Positions 1-9,900 of a stretch of 64,000 nt of DNA are shown piece by piece. A model generated the notes under the pieces. That model was given only the letters and a program-made list of their open reading frames with translations. It was not told where the DNA came from and made no database searches. The first letter of the stretch is position 1. Each line of letters opens with the position of its first letter. This stretch comes from Pterobdella sp. o SKG-2022 (Eukaryota > Annelida > Clitellata > Hirudinida > Piscicolidae). The DNA lies in assembly GCA_964035795.1 (NCBI GenBank), contig OZ038322.1, positions 17,097,447 through 17,161,446 of the forward strand, written 5' to 3'. The position numbers and the translations under genes were made by a program.

Positions 1-784
1 TGTTGGTGTTGTGGTTGCATTTGCGTCTGTGGCTCTTGTACTTGCACTTGTACATGCACTTGCTTAACTTTATCTTCATTGCAATTCCTATCAGGCATGA
101 AGTACTGCTCACATTCATAATAAGGTTCAGGGAACTGAGCTTTCATCATTTTGTATGTCTAGCAAATTAATAATAATTATAATTATTTAATTTTTGAAAA
201 AATTCTATATGCCTATGAGGTTATTATTGGTAAATATAACTATATATGTGTATATAACAATAAATATCAACTTAAACCCCTTTAGAGGGTGGCTTGAGAA
301 TATCATTGCTCCACCAGGAATACGGAGGCTGAGGAATCTTTTCAATTTTTCCGTTTCTGCATATCTGTAAATAAAATACCAGTTCAGCTTTAGTTAAATT
401 TAAAATTTTTAATATGCAATGTATTTTCTTTCATAGAAAAATTCATTAATAAATAATCTTTGAGAAATGTGTCTTTATTTCTATGAATATATTTATTTGC
501 GCTACCCAAATCCCAGGTAGGGACGATCAAATGATCGACATAATTTTTTTTATGACGGTTTGAAGAAACTAAAGCCTTAATGATATTGCGACCTTTTTAG
601 GAGGGGGCCTGCCACAAGTTACTTGTTCAGTGCAGGCCGCCACAGGGTTTCTCATGGGTTGGAGGCACTGTGGTACTATTGGACACCAGCTCCATGGATC
701 CTGCTTCTCTCCAAAGGAAGCCGGCAAGCAACAGCCACGGTTGGGCTTGATTTGTTGACAACGTCTGAATACTCCCACTACCAT
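1..784 (-). CDS. Cys/Pro/Gln-rich protein, 5' part of a spliced gene (partial)
   Basis: Unrecognised gene reading leftwards and leaving the window. Proposed exons are 784-593 (ATG in a good context, AAGATGG), 364-278 and 158-1. All junctions are phase 0: AAAAAG|gtcgca, then tttacag|ATATGC, then AAAGGG|gtttaa, then gctag|ACATAC. The 64-codon first exon is rich in Cys, Pro and Gln (for example CCLPASFGEKQDPWSWCP). Exon 2 encodes IPQPPYSWWSNDILKPPSKG. Exon 3 turns into a Gln/Val repeat (VQVQVQEPQTQ) that runs off the edge. No signal peptide is visible. The exons are clearly less AT-rich than their flanks, which supports coding. The gtttaa donor is weak and is the least certain junction. Composition resembles the two other minus-strand genes nearby, so they may form a family, but I see no clear alignable domain. 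Confidence 0.5.
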
Positions 785-1737
785 CTTGATATTTTACTTT
801 CCGATAGAATATACTAAATGATGTTTTCAACTAAATTTCAAAGAGGTTTTCTAAGGTTTTTATTCCACTATAATTTAAAAGCTTGCACTGCTTCTATATT
901 AATCTATCCGTCAAGTACGCAGCCAAAACGATAAGAACAATGATCCACAAGAAAATCATCATAGCACCTGCCAGATTGCATTGTATGGGGTTAATATTTA
1001 TATTGTATTAAGTTGAACTTCAATATTAGTTTATTAAAACCACGTAAATTAAAAACTATTTTATGTTAAAATAATTTTTCATAGAATTGAACTAAACAAA
1101 AATTAAAAAAAAACTGGTTTCACAGAATCTTTTGAAAAGCTAACCGCAAAAACAAATAAAGCTGAAGTTATTTAACACTGAAAAAACACTGATTGAACAA
1201 ATATTTGTCCATTCATACTCGCTACTTAATGATCATGTGGAATCAGCTGACAAAATGCTTAGTGCTTTCAATTACAACATTATGTTTTATTCACTTTACT
1301 ATTTTTTCTCTTCAGAAGCAATTCATTGCTACTCAAAAATTGTCAAAAAATTTGAAACTCAAAAGTCTGTTCCAGCATTTTTTAATACAATTTAATTTCC
1401 CTGGTTGTTAAACCCCTTACTTTTAAAGATATCTTGTTTATTTCATCAGGCTCTCAATGATTTTTATTTTTTGATTTTTATGAAATTTTGAATTTGTTTT
1501 TTTTTTAAATTTCCTAACATCATAAACGACTTTTTGCTTTATTTTTGAGACGCACGATTCAGAGTTAATTAAAAACTAGTTAAAGTTTTTTTGCTTATTT
1601 AATCAATTTGTTTAAAAATTATTTTAAAAAATTATTTCTCCATTAATTTATTAATAGATAACTATTCATTTGATAATTTAGTTTAAATCATTTTTACTTT
1701 TAAATTAATCCATTCAATTTAGTTTAATTTTCAATTT
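785..1737. other. Non-coding, AT-rich spacer
   Basis: I see no convincing exon, RNA gene or repeat here. Short open frames (such as 1193-1411) have chance-like composition. Confidence 0.5.
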
Positions 1738-3625
1738 AAAAACATAACATAAACATAACATAACTGAATTTAAAGTGGTTCAGTAGACTAGAGTGTGTGA
1801 GAACCACTGCTAAATATATCTAATATCCTAGCTGGCCTATCTTGATTTTAAAATTGTTGGTTGTTTCCACGGAAACTGTCTCATCACTAAGCTCATTCCA
1901 GGCGTTTTTCACTCTGCTACTAAAGAATCTCTGCTTGATTCGACTTCCAGTCTTCTTAAATAATTTGTATTTGTATCCTCGTAGGCCTTTTCTGGTTTCC
2001 AGTTGGAAGAATCTGGTAAATGGTGTATCCTCTTTTCTGGTGATTAATTTATAGGTTTGTATTAAATCTTCTCTGCATCTTCTTTTTTCTAGAGTTGTCA
2101 GTCCACATTCTCTTAATCTTTCTTTGTATTGAAGTTTCTCGAGTCCTTTGATCATCTTTGTCGCTCTCCGCTGTACCTTTTCCAGAATGTTCTTGTCTTT
2201 TTGCAAATCTGGACTCCACGCCTGAACACAATATTCCAGATGGGGTCGAACTAGAGTCTTATACAAATTTATAATTATTGATTTCTCTCTGCTGACCACC
2301 GTTCTTCTGATAAATCCAAGTATTTGATTTGCTTTGGCCGCTGCGACAGTACATTGCCTCGATGTTTTTGTGTTTTTGTGTATCAAGACTCCGAGATCTT
2401 TTTCTTCTTCTATTGATCGTAGCTCTTGATTGCCCAAATGATACTGAAAGATCCTGTTCTTTTTTCCCATGTGCATTACTTTGCATTTATCTATATTGAA
2501 AAACATTTGCCAATCCTCAGACCACTTATATATCCATTCCAAATCAAGTCTTAGTACTTCCGCATCTATTTCATTGTTGACCTTCGCACACAGTTTCGTG
2601 TCGTCAGCAAACTTTGATATTTTTGATTTTATCCCAAAGGCAATATCGTTGATATATATAACGAATAGCAGAGATCCCAGCACCGAACCTTGAGGAACTC
2701 CACTTGTAACATTAATCCAGGATGAATTCTTGTCTTTGATACGCACTTGTTGTCACCTGTTCTTTAGCCAGTTAGTGATCCATCGGAGCAGGTTACCAGA
2801 TATCCCGCACGATCGTAACTTCTTGACAAGTCGTTCATGTGGCAATTTGTCGAATGCTTTAGCGAAATCCAAATAGATTATATCAACAGAGTTTTCACTG
2901 TCTACATTTTCGTACACTTCTTCAAAAAAGTCCAATAGGTTAGACAGACAAGATCACCCTTTCATGAATCCATGCTGGCTACTTTTAATTATTTCATTTT
3001 CCATGAGGTGTTCAACCATATTCATCTTTATTATTTTTTCTAGCACTTTACATACATTGCATGTTAAGCTGACTGGCCTGTAGTTGCTAGTGTCGCTCTT
3101 GCTGCCTTTTTTGAATAATGGCGTAACGATGGCATCTCTCCAGTCTTTTGGTATCTCACCTGTTTTGATGGATTCTATAAATAATTCAGCTATAATCGCT
3201 CCTATTTCGTTCCGCACTTCCTTCAAAAATTTAGGATGCATTTCATCTACTCCTGGAGTTTTGTCTTCTTTGAGAGATTTTAGCATCTTCACAACTATCT
3301 CTTCTGTAATATCTACCGTATTAATCATTTGCTCCCGGTTTCCTGCAAATAGTAACATCGGCTCTGGGATGTTTTTCGTGTTTTCTTGCGTCAATACTGA
3401 TCCAAAATACTTGTTCAACATTTCTGCAGTTTCTTCATTATCTGTAACCATAATGCCTTGGTTGTTTTTAGTGGTCCAATCTTCGTATTTCTTGTTTTTT
3501 TGCTCTACATGTAGTTGTAAAAGCTTTTGCTGTCTCTTAATGTTTTGACTTAGCTTAATTAAAGGAATTTTCTGCTTAAACCATCGAGCTTCTTGACCAG
3601 TGCACAGCTTGCTTTGGAAAACTAA
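1738..3625 (-). mobile_element. CR1/Jockey-type LINE, 5'-truncated and frameshifted
   Basis: Reading right to left, the translation gives the reverse transcriptase of a non-LTR retrotransposon in three pieces. Piece 3451-2954 holds the fingers region (YRPVSLTCNVCKVLEKII and HGFMKG). Piece 2935-2753 holds LDFAKAFDKLPHERL. Piece 2746-1820 holds GVPQGSVLGSLLFVIYIND and the catalytic FADDTKL, followed by the thumb and the C-terminal EYCVQAWSP segment. Frames break near 2950 and 2750, so the copy is dead. No endonuclease domain is found upstream of about 3625, so it is 5'-truncated. The 3' end carries short TTATGT-like repeats (about 1740-1764 on the plus strand), as is usual for tails of this clade. 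It lies between two minus-strand genes and does not interrupt a modelled exon. Confidence 0.88.
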
Positions 3626-3835
3626 CAGATATTTAACATTTTAATTTATGTAAATTTGTAATTTTTAAAAAATTAAAAGCAAAATTTTTTTATTCCAAAC
3701 TGTGAAAACTGAAATTATATGTGTGTATTAAAAAATAATAAATTGAGATCGAAATCGCTTGAAATTAATATTAAATCGGGGGGTTTAAGATATGTAAACG
3801 AATAATTATGAAGCTATTTTAAAATCATTTAGTGC

Positions 3836-3841
3836 TTTATT
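3836..3841 (-). promoter_or_regulatory. Polyadenylation signal AATAAA
   Basis: AATAAA on the minus strand (TTTATT on plus), about 45 nt beyond the stop codon of the 3885-5417 frame. It supports that stop as the true gene end. Confidence 0.6.
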
Positions 3842-3884
3842 GTGAAACGATTAAAGTCGAACCAGGTCAAATGTACCATCATTA

Positions 3885-5417
3885 TTATCGCGACCCATTG
3901 TTGGGAAACTCGCATTCTGCTGCCCCCTTCCGAGGCTTTAAGTAATAAGCCTGAGCATACCCGACTTGGCCAAGAGGCTCGTCCGATTTCATTGAACTAG
4001 GAATTTTAGCCAGTTTTACTGGAATTAATTTGGCAACTTGAGGTTGTTGGGGTGGAGGTGCTTGGCATGGTTGTGCTGGCACGGGCTGGGGTGGTCGTGG
4101 AGGAGGTTGAATGGAACATGGTGCTTCAACTTGCGGCGAAGAATTTTGGCACGTGTTTTGCCCTGATTGTGTGCTATCATACATCGGGTCTTTGAGTATT
4201 CGTTGAATCTGATTAATTTTATCTTGGCACGAAGCTACTGAATTTGGGCTGGATAGACTCTGAATATATGTGTTTATTTGGTGTTGTATTTGTTTGAGTA
4301 ACTGCAGTTCATTATGGTTGTTTTGGGAAAAATGTGATTGACAAACGTCACACAGTTGTTGTGGCGACGTTTTTGAAAAACTATCAAATTGAGAATTCAT
4401 TTGAGGTTGTTGTGGAGGCGAACAGATAGTTTGAGAATAGATAGAATTTTGTTGGGTTTCTCGACCAAAATCATTCTGTGGGGGCGTTCCACAATTTGTT
4501 GATTTCTGTATTTTCTGTTCATTGCATTCTTGGGGGACGAATATAAAAGTACCATCTAATGATTCTTTATGCTTTTTTGGCTGATTTTTGCTTGTTTTTG
4601 GCAAAGGCTCTAAGCAAGCGGGTATTCTTTTTGTGGGTTCCTCATTGTAAGGACTCTTGAACTTATAACGAGGATATCGCTGTATTTTACCTCTATCGTC
4701 TGGTCCACAACTATACTTTCTGAATTCTTGTATTGTGTGAGCATGTTTTTCTATATCTTGCTTACTTTTTACACACTTCTCTTCCTCATCCGAGCTTTCT
4801 TCACTTTTATCTTTAGGAATTGAACATAATATCATGGGAATAAAATCTCTTGGAGCTCCACTTCCGCTTTGTATTTCATTATGATTGTTGAAATTATTAA
4901 CAGGTCCAGAAAAATAAGCTTCGGGTCCAAACCCGTTTAAACAAGCACACTCAATTGGTTCAGGTACTACAGCGCAATCCATATAATCACAATAATTAGT
5001 TGCACAAGGGTTTACGTCAGTAAAAGGGTCGTCTTTTTGTTTTGGTTCCAGTCCATAAAATCGTTTGAAAAAAGTTAAATTAGAAGGTATTTCAATTCCT
5101 TGGCACTCAGCTCCCCTCCCTTTCCTTTTGTCTAATAGTTGAATATATTTTATTTTACCGTAATCATGCCCCTCGTGTGTTTCGTCCATATATTCAACGC
5201 TGTCTGTTTCTAGTGCGTCGGTTTTACATTTTTTTTTTGAATCCTCATTACATGAGATTTTAGATTTGCAACTTTTTGATTTGCAACTTTTAATTCTTGG
5301 TTTTAAATTGAAACTATCAATGTTGTTGTTGTTGTTTTTGTTATCTTTATTCTCTATTTTTCCTTTATAATTGCTCGTGTGAATTTCGTTGGGACGTTCA
5401 TTTCTTGTTTGCTCCAT
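3885..5417 (-). CDS. Gln/Pro/Cys-rich 510-residue protein, unknown function
   Basis: One uninterrupted 510-codon frame from ATG 5417-5415 to TAA 3887-3885, followed by a polyadenylation signal. No known domain is recognised. The N-terminus has short Lys/Ser/Cys repeats (KSCKSKSCKSK). The middle holds conserved-looking blocks (LTFFKRFYGLEPK; NPCATNYCDYMDCAVVPEP), then a CDVC motif followed by a helical Gln-rich stretch (LQLLKQIQHQINTYIQ). The C-terminal third is Pro/Gln-rich and ends in a denser block with LGQVGYAQAYYLKPRKGAAE. No signal peptide or membrane segment is seen, so it is probably intracellular. Low-complexity Cys/Pro/Gln proteins of this kind occur in sperm tail and ciliary structures, but that is only a compositional guess. 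Upstream exons cannot be excluded; none was found. Confidence 0.75.
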   Translation of the reverse strand: MEQTRNERPNEIHTSNYKGKIENKDNKNNNNNIDSFNLKPRIKSCKSKSCKSKISCNEDSKKKCKTDALETDSVEYMDETHEGHDYGKIKYIQLLDKRKGRGAECQGIEIPSNLTFFKRFYGLEPKQKDDPFTDVNPCATNYCDYMDCAVVPEPIECACLNGFGPEAYFSGPVNNFNNHNEIQSGSGAPRDFIPMILCSIPKDKSEESSDEEEKCVKSKQDIEKHAHTIQEFRKYSCGPDDRGKIQRYPRYKFKSPYNEEPTKRIPACLEPLPKTSKNQPKKHKESLDGTFIFVPQECNEQKIQKSTNCGTPPQNDFGRETQQNSIYSQTICSPPQQPQMNSQFDSFSKTSPQQLCDVCQSHFSQNNHNELQLLKQIQHQINTYIQSLSSPNSVASCQDKINQIQRILKDPMYDSTQSGQNTCQNSSPQVEAPCSIQPPPRPPQPVPAQPCQAPPPQQPQVAKLIPVKLAKIPSSMKSDEPLGQVGYAQAYYLKPRKGAAECEFPNNGSR

Positions 5418-6358
5418 TTCAACTCGCCTTCAAAATTCTAGTTTTGAGTTTTTCTAACGAAATTGTAATTTATAATTTGAATGTTTTTCTTATTTATCAT
5501 ACAAAATTTAAACATTAGGTCATACCTTTTTATCTAAACGATTTTTCATGAAGTTTTTGTTTCAAATAGCAATATGGTTGTTTTTGGATGTTTTTAAAAC
5601 ATCTTCAAATTAATTTTTGTTGTTCTTTCGGTTTGTTTGTTTTGGTTTTTTGTTTAGATAAAATCAACGTAATTGAGTTCAAAAACATCTAACAAGCAAA
5701 TAAAATATTTTAAAAAATTGTCTGCATTAGATCAAAAACTATTTTTAATTAAGACATGCATTTTTGAAACAACCTTTTGATTTCAACTAACATCCCAGTT
5801 CTTCAAAATTATCAACACTTAAGTTTGATAATACATGGCAGCAAAAGTATTTTATTGTTTTTTAATAGTAAATTTACTAATACAAAGCCGCAGAGATGTT
5901 CAAGTAATAAAATAGAGATTAAGTGATTAAGTAATAAAATAGAGATTAAGTGATATAGTTTATATAGTGCCCCTCCGCACCGTTCAGAAGCGAACTGCTT
6001 GAAGTTAAAGTTTTGAGATTTTTAGTAAAATAGAATGAAAAGAAAACTCAAAACTAAAAGGTAGAAAGTTCTAGAGGAAGGGATCAGAGAAAAAAAAATT
6101 TGAGTAACTTCATACATTTTAACCTTATTCATTGTATTATTTTATTTTGACTACGAGCAAGGGAAATTATAAATATATAACTTTAAACTTTTAGCTTTCA
6201 ATGCCTCGATTATAAGTTGATATTATTTTTCAATTTATTTTTAAAGAAACATTCAAAATGAGATTTTTTGCAATATTTTCAAATGTTTGTTTTACACGAA
6301 GATTGATTATAAAGCTAAAAAAGCATCGTTTGGAGTTTGTTAGCGTATCATGGCATCA
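5418..6358. other. Non-coding spacer with a 27-bp tandem duplication
   Basis: No gene is seen. The only structure noted is a perfect 27-bp unit repeated twice at about 5902-5955 (unit beginning AAGTAATAAAATAGAG). Confidence 0.6.
5902..5955. repeat. Tandem duplication, two copies of a 27-bp unit
   Basis: The unit beginning AAGTAATAAAATAGAG occurs twice head to tail with one difference at the end. It looks like a recent replication slip and has no visible function. Confidence 0.8.
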
Positions 6359-6721
6359 TCAGCAGCATGGTGGCCTGGTTGAACAAATATCAGGTTCAGG
6401 AGGGAATGGAGAGCAACAGCACTGAGGCTCTCCACTACAGCTTTGCTCACACATTACACATGTATCAGGGTAGTAGAATGGAATGATCGTGCTCGGTTTT
6501 GGTAGGCAACATTCACACTTTTTGTAGATATTCTTGGGTAGGGGAATATCAGAGCAACAAGGAGGAGGGCAGCATGGAATGACAGTAGGTATGGAGATGT
6601 ACTGCAGGCCAGTGGCTTTGGGAGGCATGCCGCAGGGAGGAACATAGTGCACAGGAACCTGGATGCATTCTTGTACTGGACATGGAACCAAGTTTTTTTT
6701 CACAGTCACTTCTTCGCACAT
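6359..6721 (-). CDS. Small Cys/Pro-rich protein (120 residues)
   Basis: Intact 120-codon frame, ATG 6721-6719 to TGA. About one residue in five is Cys and Pro is equally common, in clusters such as CCPPPCC, KKCECCLPKP and PQCCCSPFPPEPD; it ends RPPCC. There is no signal peptide, so the cysteines are probably reduced in the cytosol, or cross-linked in a structural protein, or metal-binding. Animal sperm-tail and cuticle/keratin-associated proteins share this composition, but I recognise no family. The base composition is much richer in GC than the flanks and the frame is clean, which supports a real gene. It sits 0.9 kb upstream of the 510-residue gene on the same strand. Confidence 0.7.
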   Translation of the reverse strand: MCEEVTVKKNLVPCPVQECIQVPVHYVPPCGMPPKATGLQYISIPTVIPCCPPPCCSDIPLPKNIYKKCECCLPKPSTIIPFYYPDTCVMCEQSCSGEPQCCCSPFPPEPDICSTRPPCC

Positions 6722-6975
6722 TTTTTTTGAGTTTTTACAAAACTTTAATTTAATTGATTTTTAAAGTGACCTTTAATTATTTTACCGTTATGTTTATTCA
6801 ATTTTTATTTTACTTTTTTCTTGTTTATGCTTTTTCGTTTTATGACATAATCAAATCGTCGTTAAAACCAAAATCAAAGTTGAAACATTATTCTAATTAA
6901 TAAATTAACTTTTAACATTTTCAAACTAAGTTTTCTTTTGGTTCCACCTTTTAAAGTTGTAATGTGGGTTATATA

Positions 6976-9900
6976 ATGAATAAAATTTCGAATATCCGAT
7001 ATAATTTAGAACAACTTTATTTGAGAAAAAATGAAAAGTTTGAGGCTATAGATTTATTAAAAAGAGAACAAAAACTGAGTTTTTACCAGAAAAGCATATC
7101 ATCCTTTATAGCTTCAACTTTCACAAATTTTGCTGGTAACTTTTTAAGAACCTACTAAAAAGTCTATTTTTATATTACGTGTTCTTTGAAATTAATTTTT
7201 CAATTTTTGAAGTAACGCCTTTGGATGTCGTAAAAATAAGACTACAAGCCCAAGAAAAAGCTCTTGCCCATCAAGTTTATCAGCCACGTCTTACTTCAAC
7301 TTGGGTATTTGAAAATTGATTTATTCCGCTTTCATTAATTATCTTGATAAATAAATAGAAATAAATTCAACAGCATACTTTTAGAACAATATTTAGAAAT
7401 GAAGGAGTGTCCAGTCTTTGGTCAGGCATCTTCCCTACACTGTAAACTCATACATGTAGAAAAGTTCCAATGAATTTTAAATGTGAAAACTTTTGTTAAA
7501 AGTTTTAGATTTGATATTTATCATTTGATTTCAGACTTATTTCTATCCCTGTGACAATCCTTTATTTTCCTTTGTATGATAAAGTCAAATATGCTTTAGG
7601 TGAGTTGTCTATAGCTATCAATTTGAAATCAATAATAAAATTTTCAATGCTATTAATTTCAATAATAAAACTTCAAACCACATTAATAATAAATACTTAA
7701 TAATACTATAATTCCTATTACTAAAATTTTTACTACTAATATTAGTTATCAATATTACTTTAAAACCAGACTCATTGGAAGACCAACCTTAAACTTATTG
7801 CAGGCAGAGACTCTCGATATAAGTATTTTGGTTGTGGGAATGATGAGGGCACTTGTGGTGTAGGAATTCTACTGGCTGAGAAGTGGTGGGAGAAAGTGTT
7901 TGAAGTGATAGAATAGAATCATTCTGATTTGAATAGTGGTTGGATCAGTTGTGTTTGTTTTTGTGAGTGTTTATGCACCTTAAGCTAACCTTAGTGAGAG
8001 TGTAAAAGATCAATTCTATTATACGCTTCAATCCACCATAGCTAGAGTTTCATCTTCGGAACAGATAATTTTAAGTGGAGATTGGAATGGCCATATAGGA
8101 TCACACTTTACTGCTTTTGAGGATGTGCATGGTGGACAGGTTTTGTGAAAAAGAAACCATGAAGATGAAAGACTGCTGGAATTTGCTGTTGCCAATGAAC
8201 TGGTTGTTGGTAACTCCTGGTTCAAGAAGAAATTTGAACATCTGATTACATACCAGTCAGAAGATTGTAAAACCCAAATTGACCACATATTGTATAAGAG
8301 AAGTTTTAGAAAAATGGTCTCTAATGTGAAAGTCATTGTTGGGCAGCATAGACTGGTGATTGATGACTTCGAGGTTTGCACTCATGCTCACCTCAAAAGA
8401 AGGTTTGTTCCTCGTACAAAAGTCTGGAAACTAAAAGACTGGAAATCATGTTGAATTTTGTAATTTTTTCAATGCATCAATCCAAGGAAAAGAAACTGGT
8501 AAAACTTTGGATGAGCGTTAGAAGTACCTGAAAAACAATTTGATTAATGCTACAAAACAGGTTTGTGGAGTCTCTGCAAAACATACCTGGAAGAGGCAGA
8601 CTTGGTGGTGGAATGACAAGGTGCAGCAAGCTGTGTCCCACAAACGCAAATGTTTCAAAGTATGGAAAGCAGGAGAAGACAGAGATGCTTATCAGGCGGC
8701 TAAACGTGCATCCAACCTTGCTGTACACATAGTCAAAACTGATGCTGAGAAGATTGCGTTCAAAAAAATCAATCCCAGATCCGTTGAGATATATCGACTG
8801 GCTAAGCAAATGCGGCGAGAGAACCAGGACGTCATTGGGGATAAACCGGTGAGAAATAATAATGGCCAAATGTCCCTGGATGTTGATTCCAAAAAAGAAG
8901 CATGGAGAGAGCATTATTACACCTTTTCAATGTGGAGTTTTCATGGAATCCAGGTGGTTTGTTCGAAGTCTGTCCCGTGGAAGGTCCCAGCGAACCTATC
9001 ACTACAGCAATGGTTAGAAAGGCTATTAATAAGATGAGCCTTGGGAAAGCAGCGGGTCCTTCAGGTATTGTTGCTGAGGTGCTCAAGGCCGCAGGTTCAA
9101 GTGGTGCTAGTATGATTCAAGATCTCATTGAAGACATCATCTTTGAGAACCTTATACCGTCTGAGTGGCAGAAAAGTCACATAGTTTATATAAGGGTAAA
9201 GGTGATGCTTTAAACAGATCTAACTATAGGGGTTTGAAGTTAATTGATCAGGTTATGAAGGTTTTGGAGCTCGTAGTGGAAGGTTTTATCAGACGGAGAG
9301 TGGTGATTAATGATATACAATGTGGTTTTATGCAAGGTCGGGGTACAACTGATGCCATATTTATCCTCCGTCAGTTACAGGAAAAGCATCTGGTTGCTGA
9401 TAAGCCCCTCTACTTAGCATTCATTGATTTGGAGAAAGCCTATGACAGAGTGCCCCGAGAAGTGATTTGGTGGAGTATGCGTAAATTGAAAATTGATGAA
9501 TGGCTTGTGAGAATTGTACAATCCATGTAAAAGGAAGTGAGAAGTAGGGTGAGAGTTGGTGATGAGTATAGCAACTCGTTTGATGTTCGGGTAGGGGTCC
9601 ATCAAGGTTTTGTTCTTAGTCCATTGCTTTTTGTTATTGTGCTGGAAGCTTTGTCTATGGAGTTACGTACAAGTTGCCCTTGGGAGATCTTGTATGCTGA
9701 CGACTTAATTGTAAATGCTCAGTCCATGGATGAACTATTAGTGAAGTTGAGAACATGGAGTTCGAAGATGGAGAAAAAGGGGTTGAGGGTGAATAATGGT
9801 AAGACGAAGCTAATGGTTTCTGGTTCAAACCTTGATGTGTTGAGAAAATCTGGGAAGTATCCTTGTGGTGTATGCCAAGCAGGTGTGGGTAGAAATGCTA

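Noticed and set aside
8028..9086. Minus-strand frames (8028-8381, 8477-8914, 8692-8892, 8832-9086)
   Set aside because: Antisense to recognisable LINE endonuclease/RT sequence; no independent coding signal.
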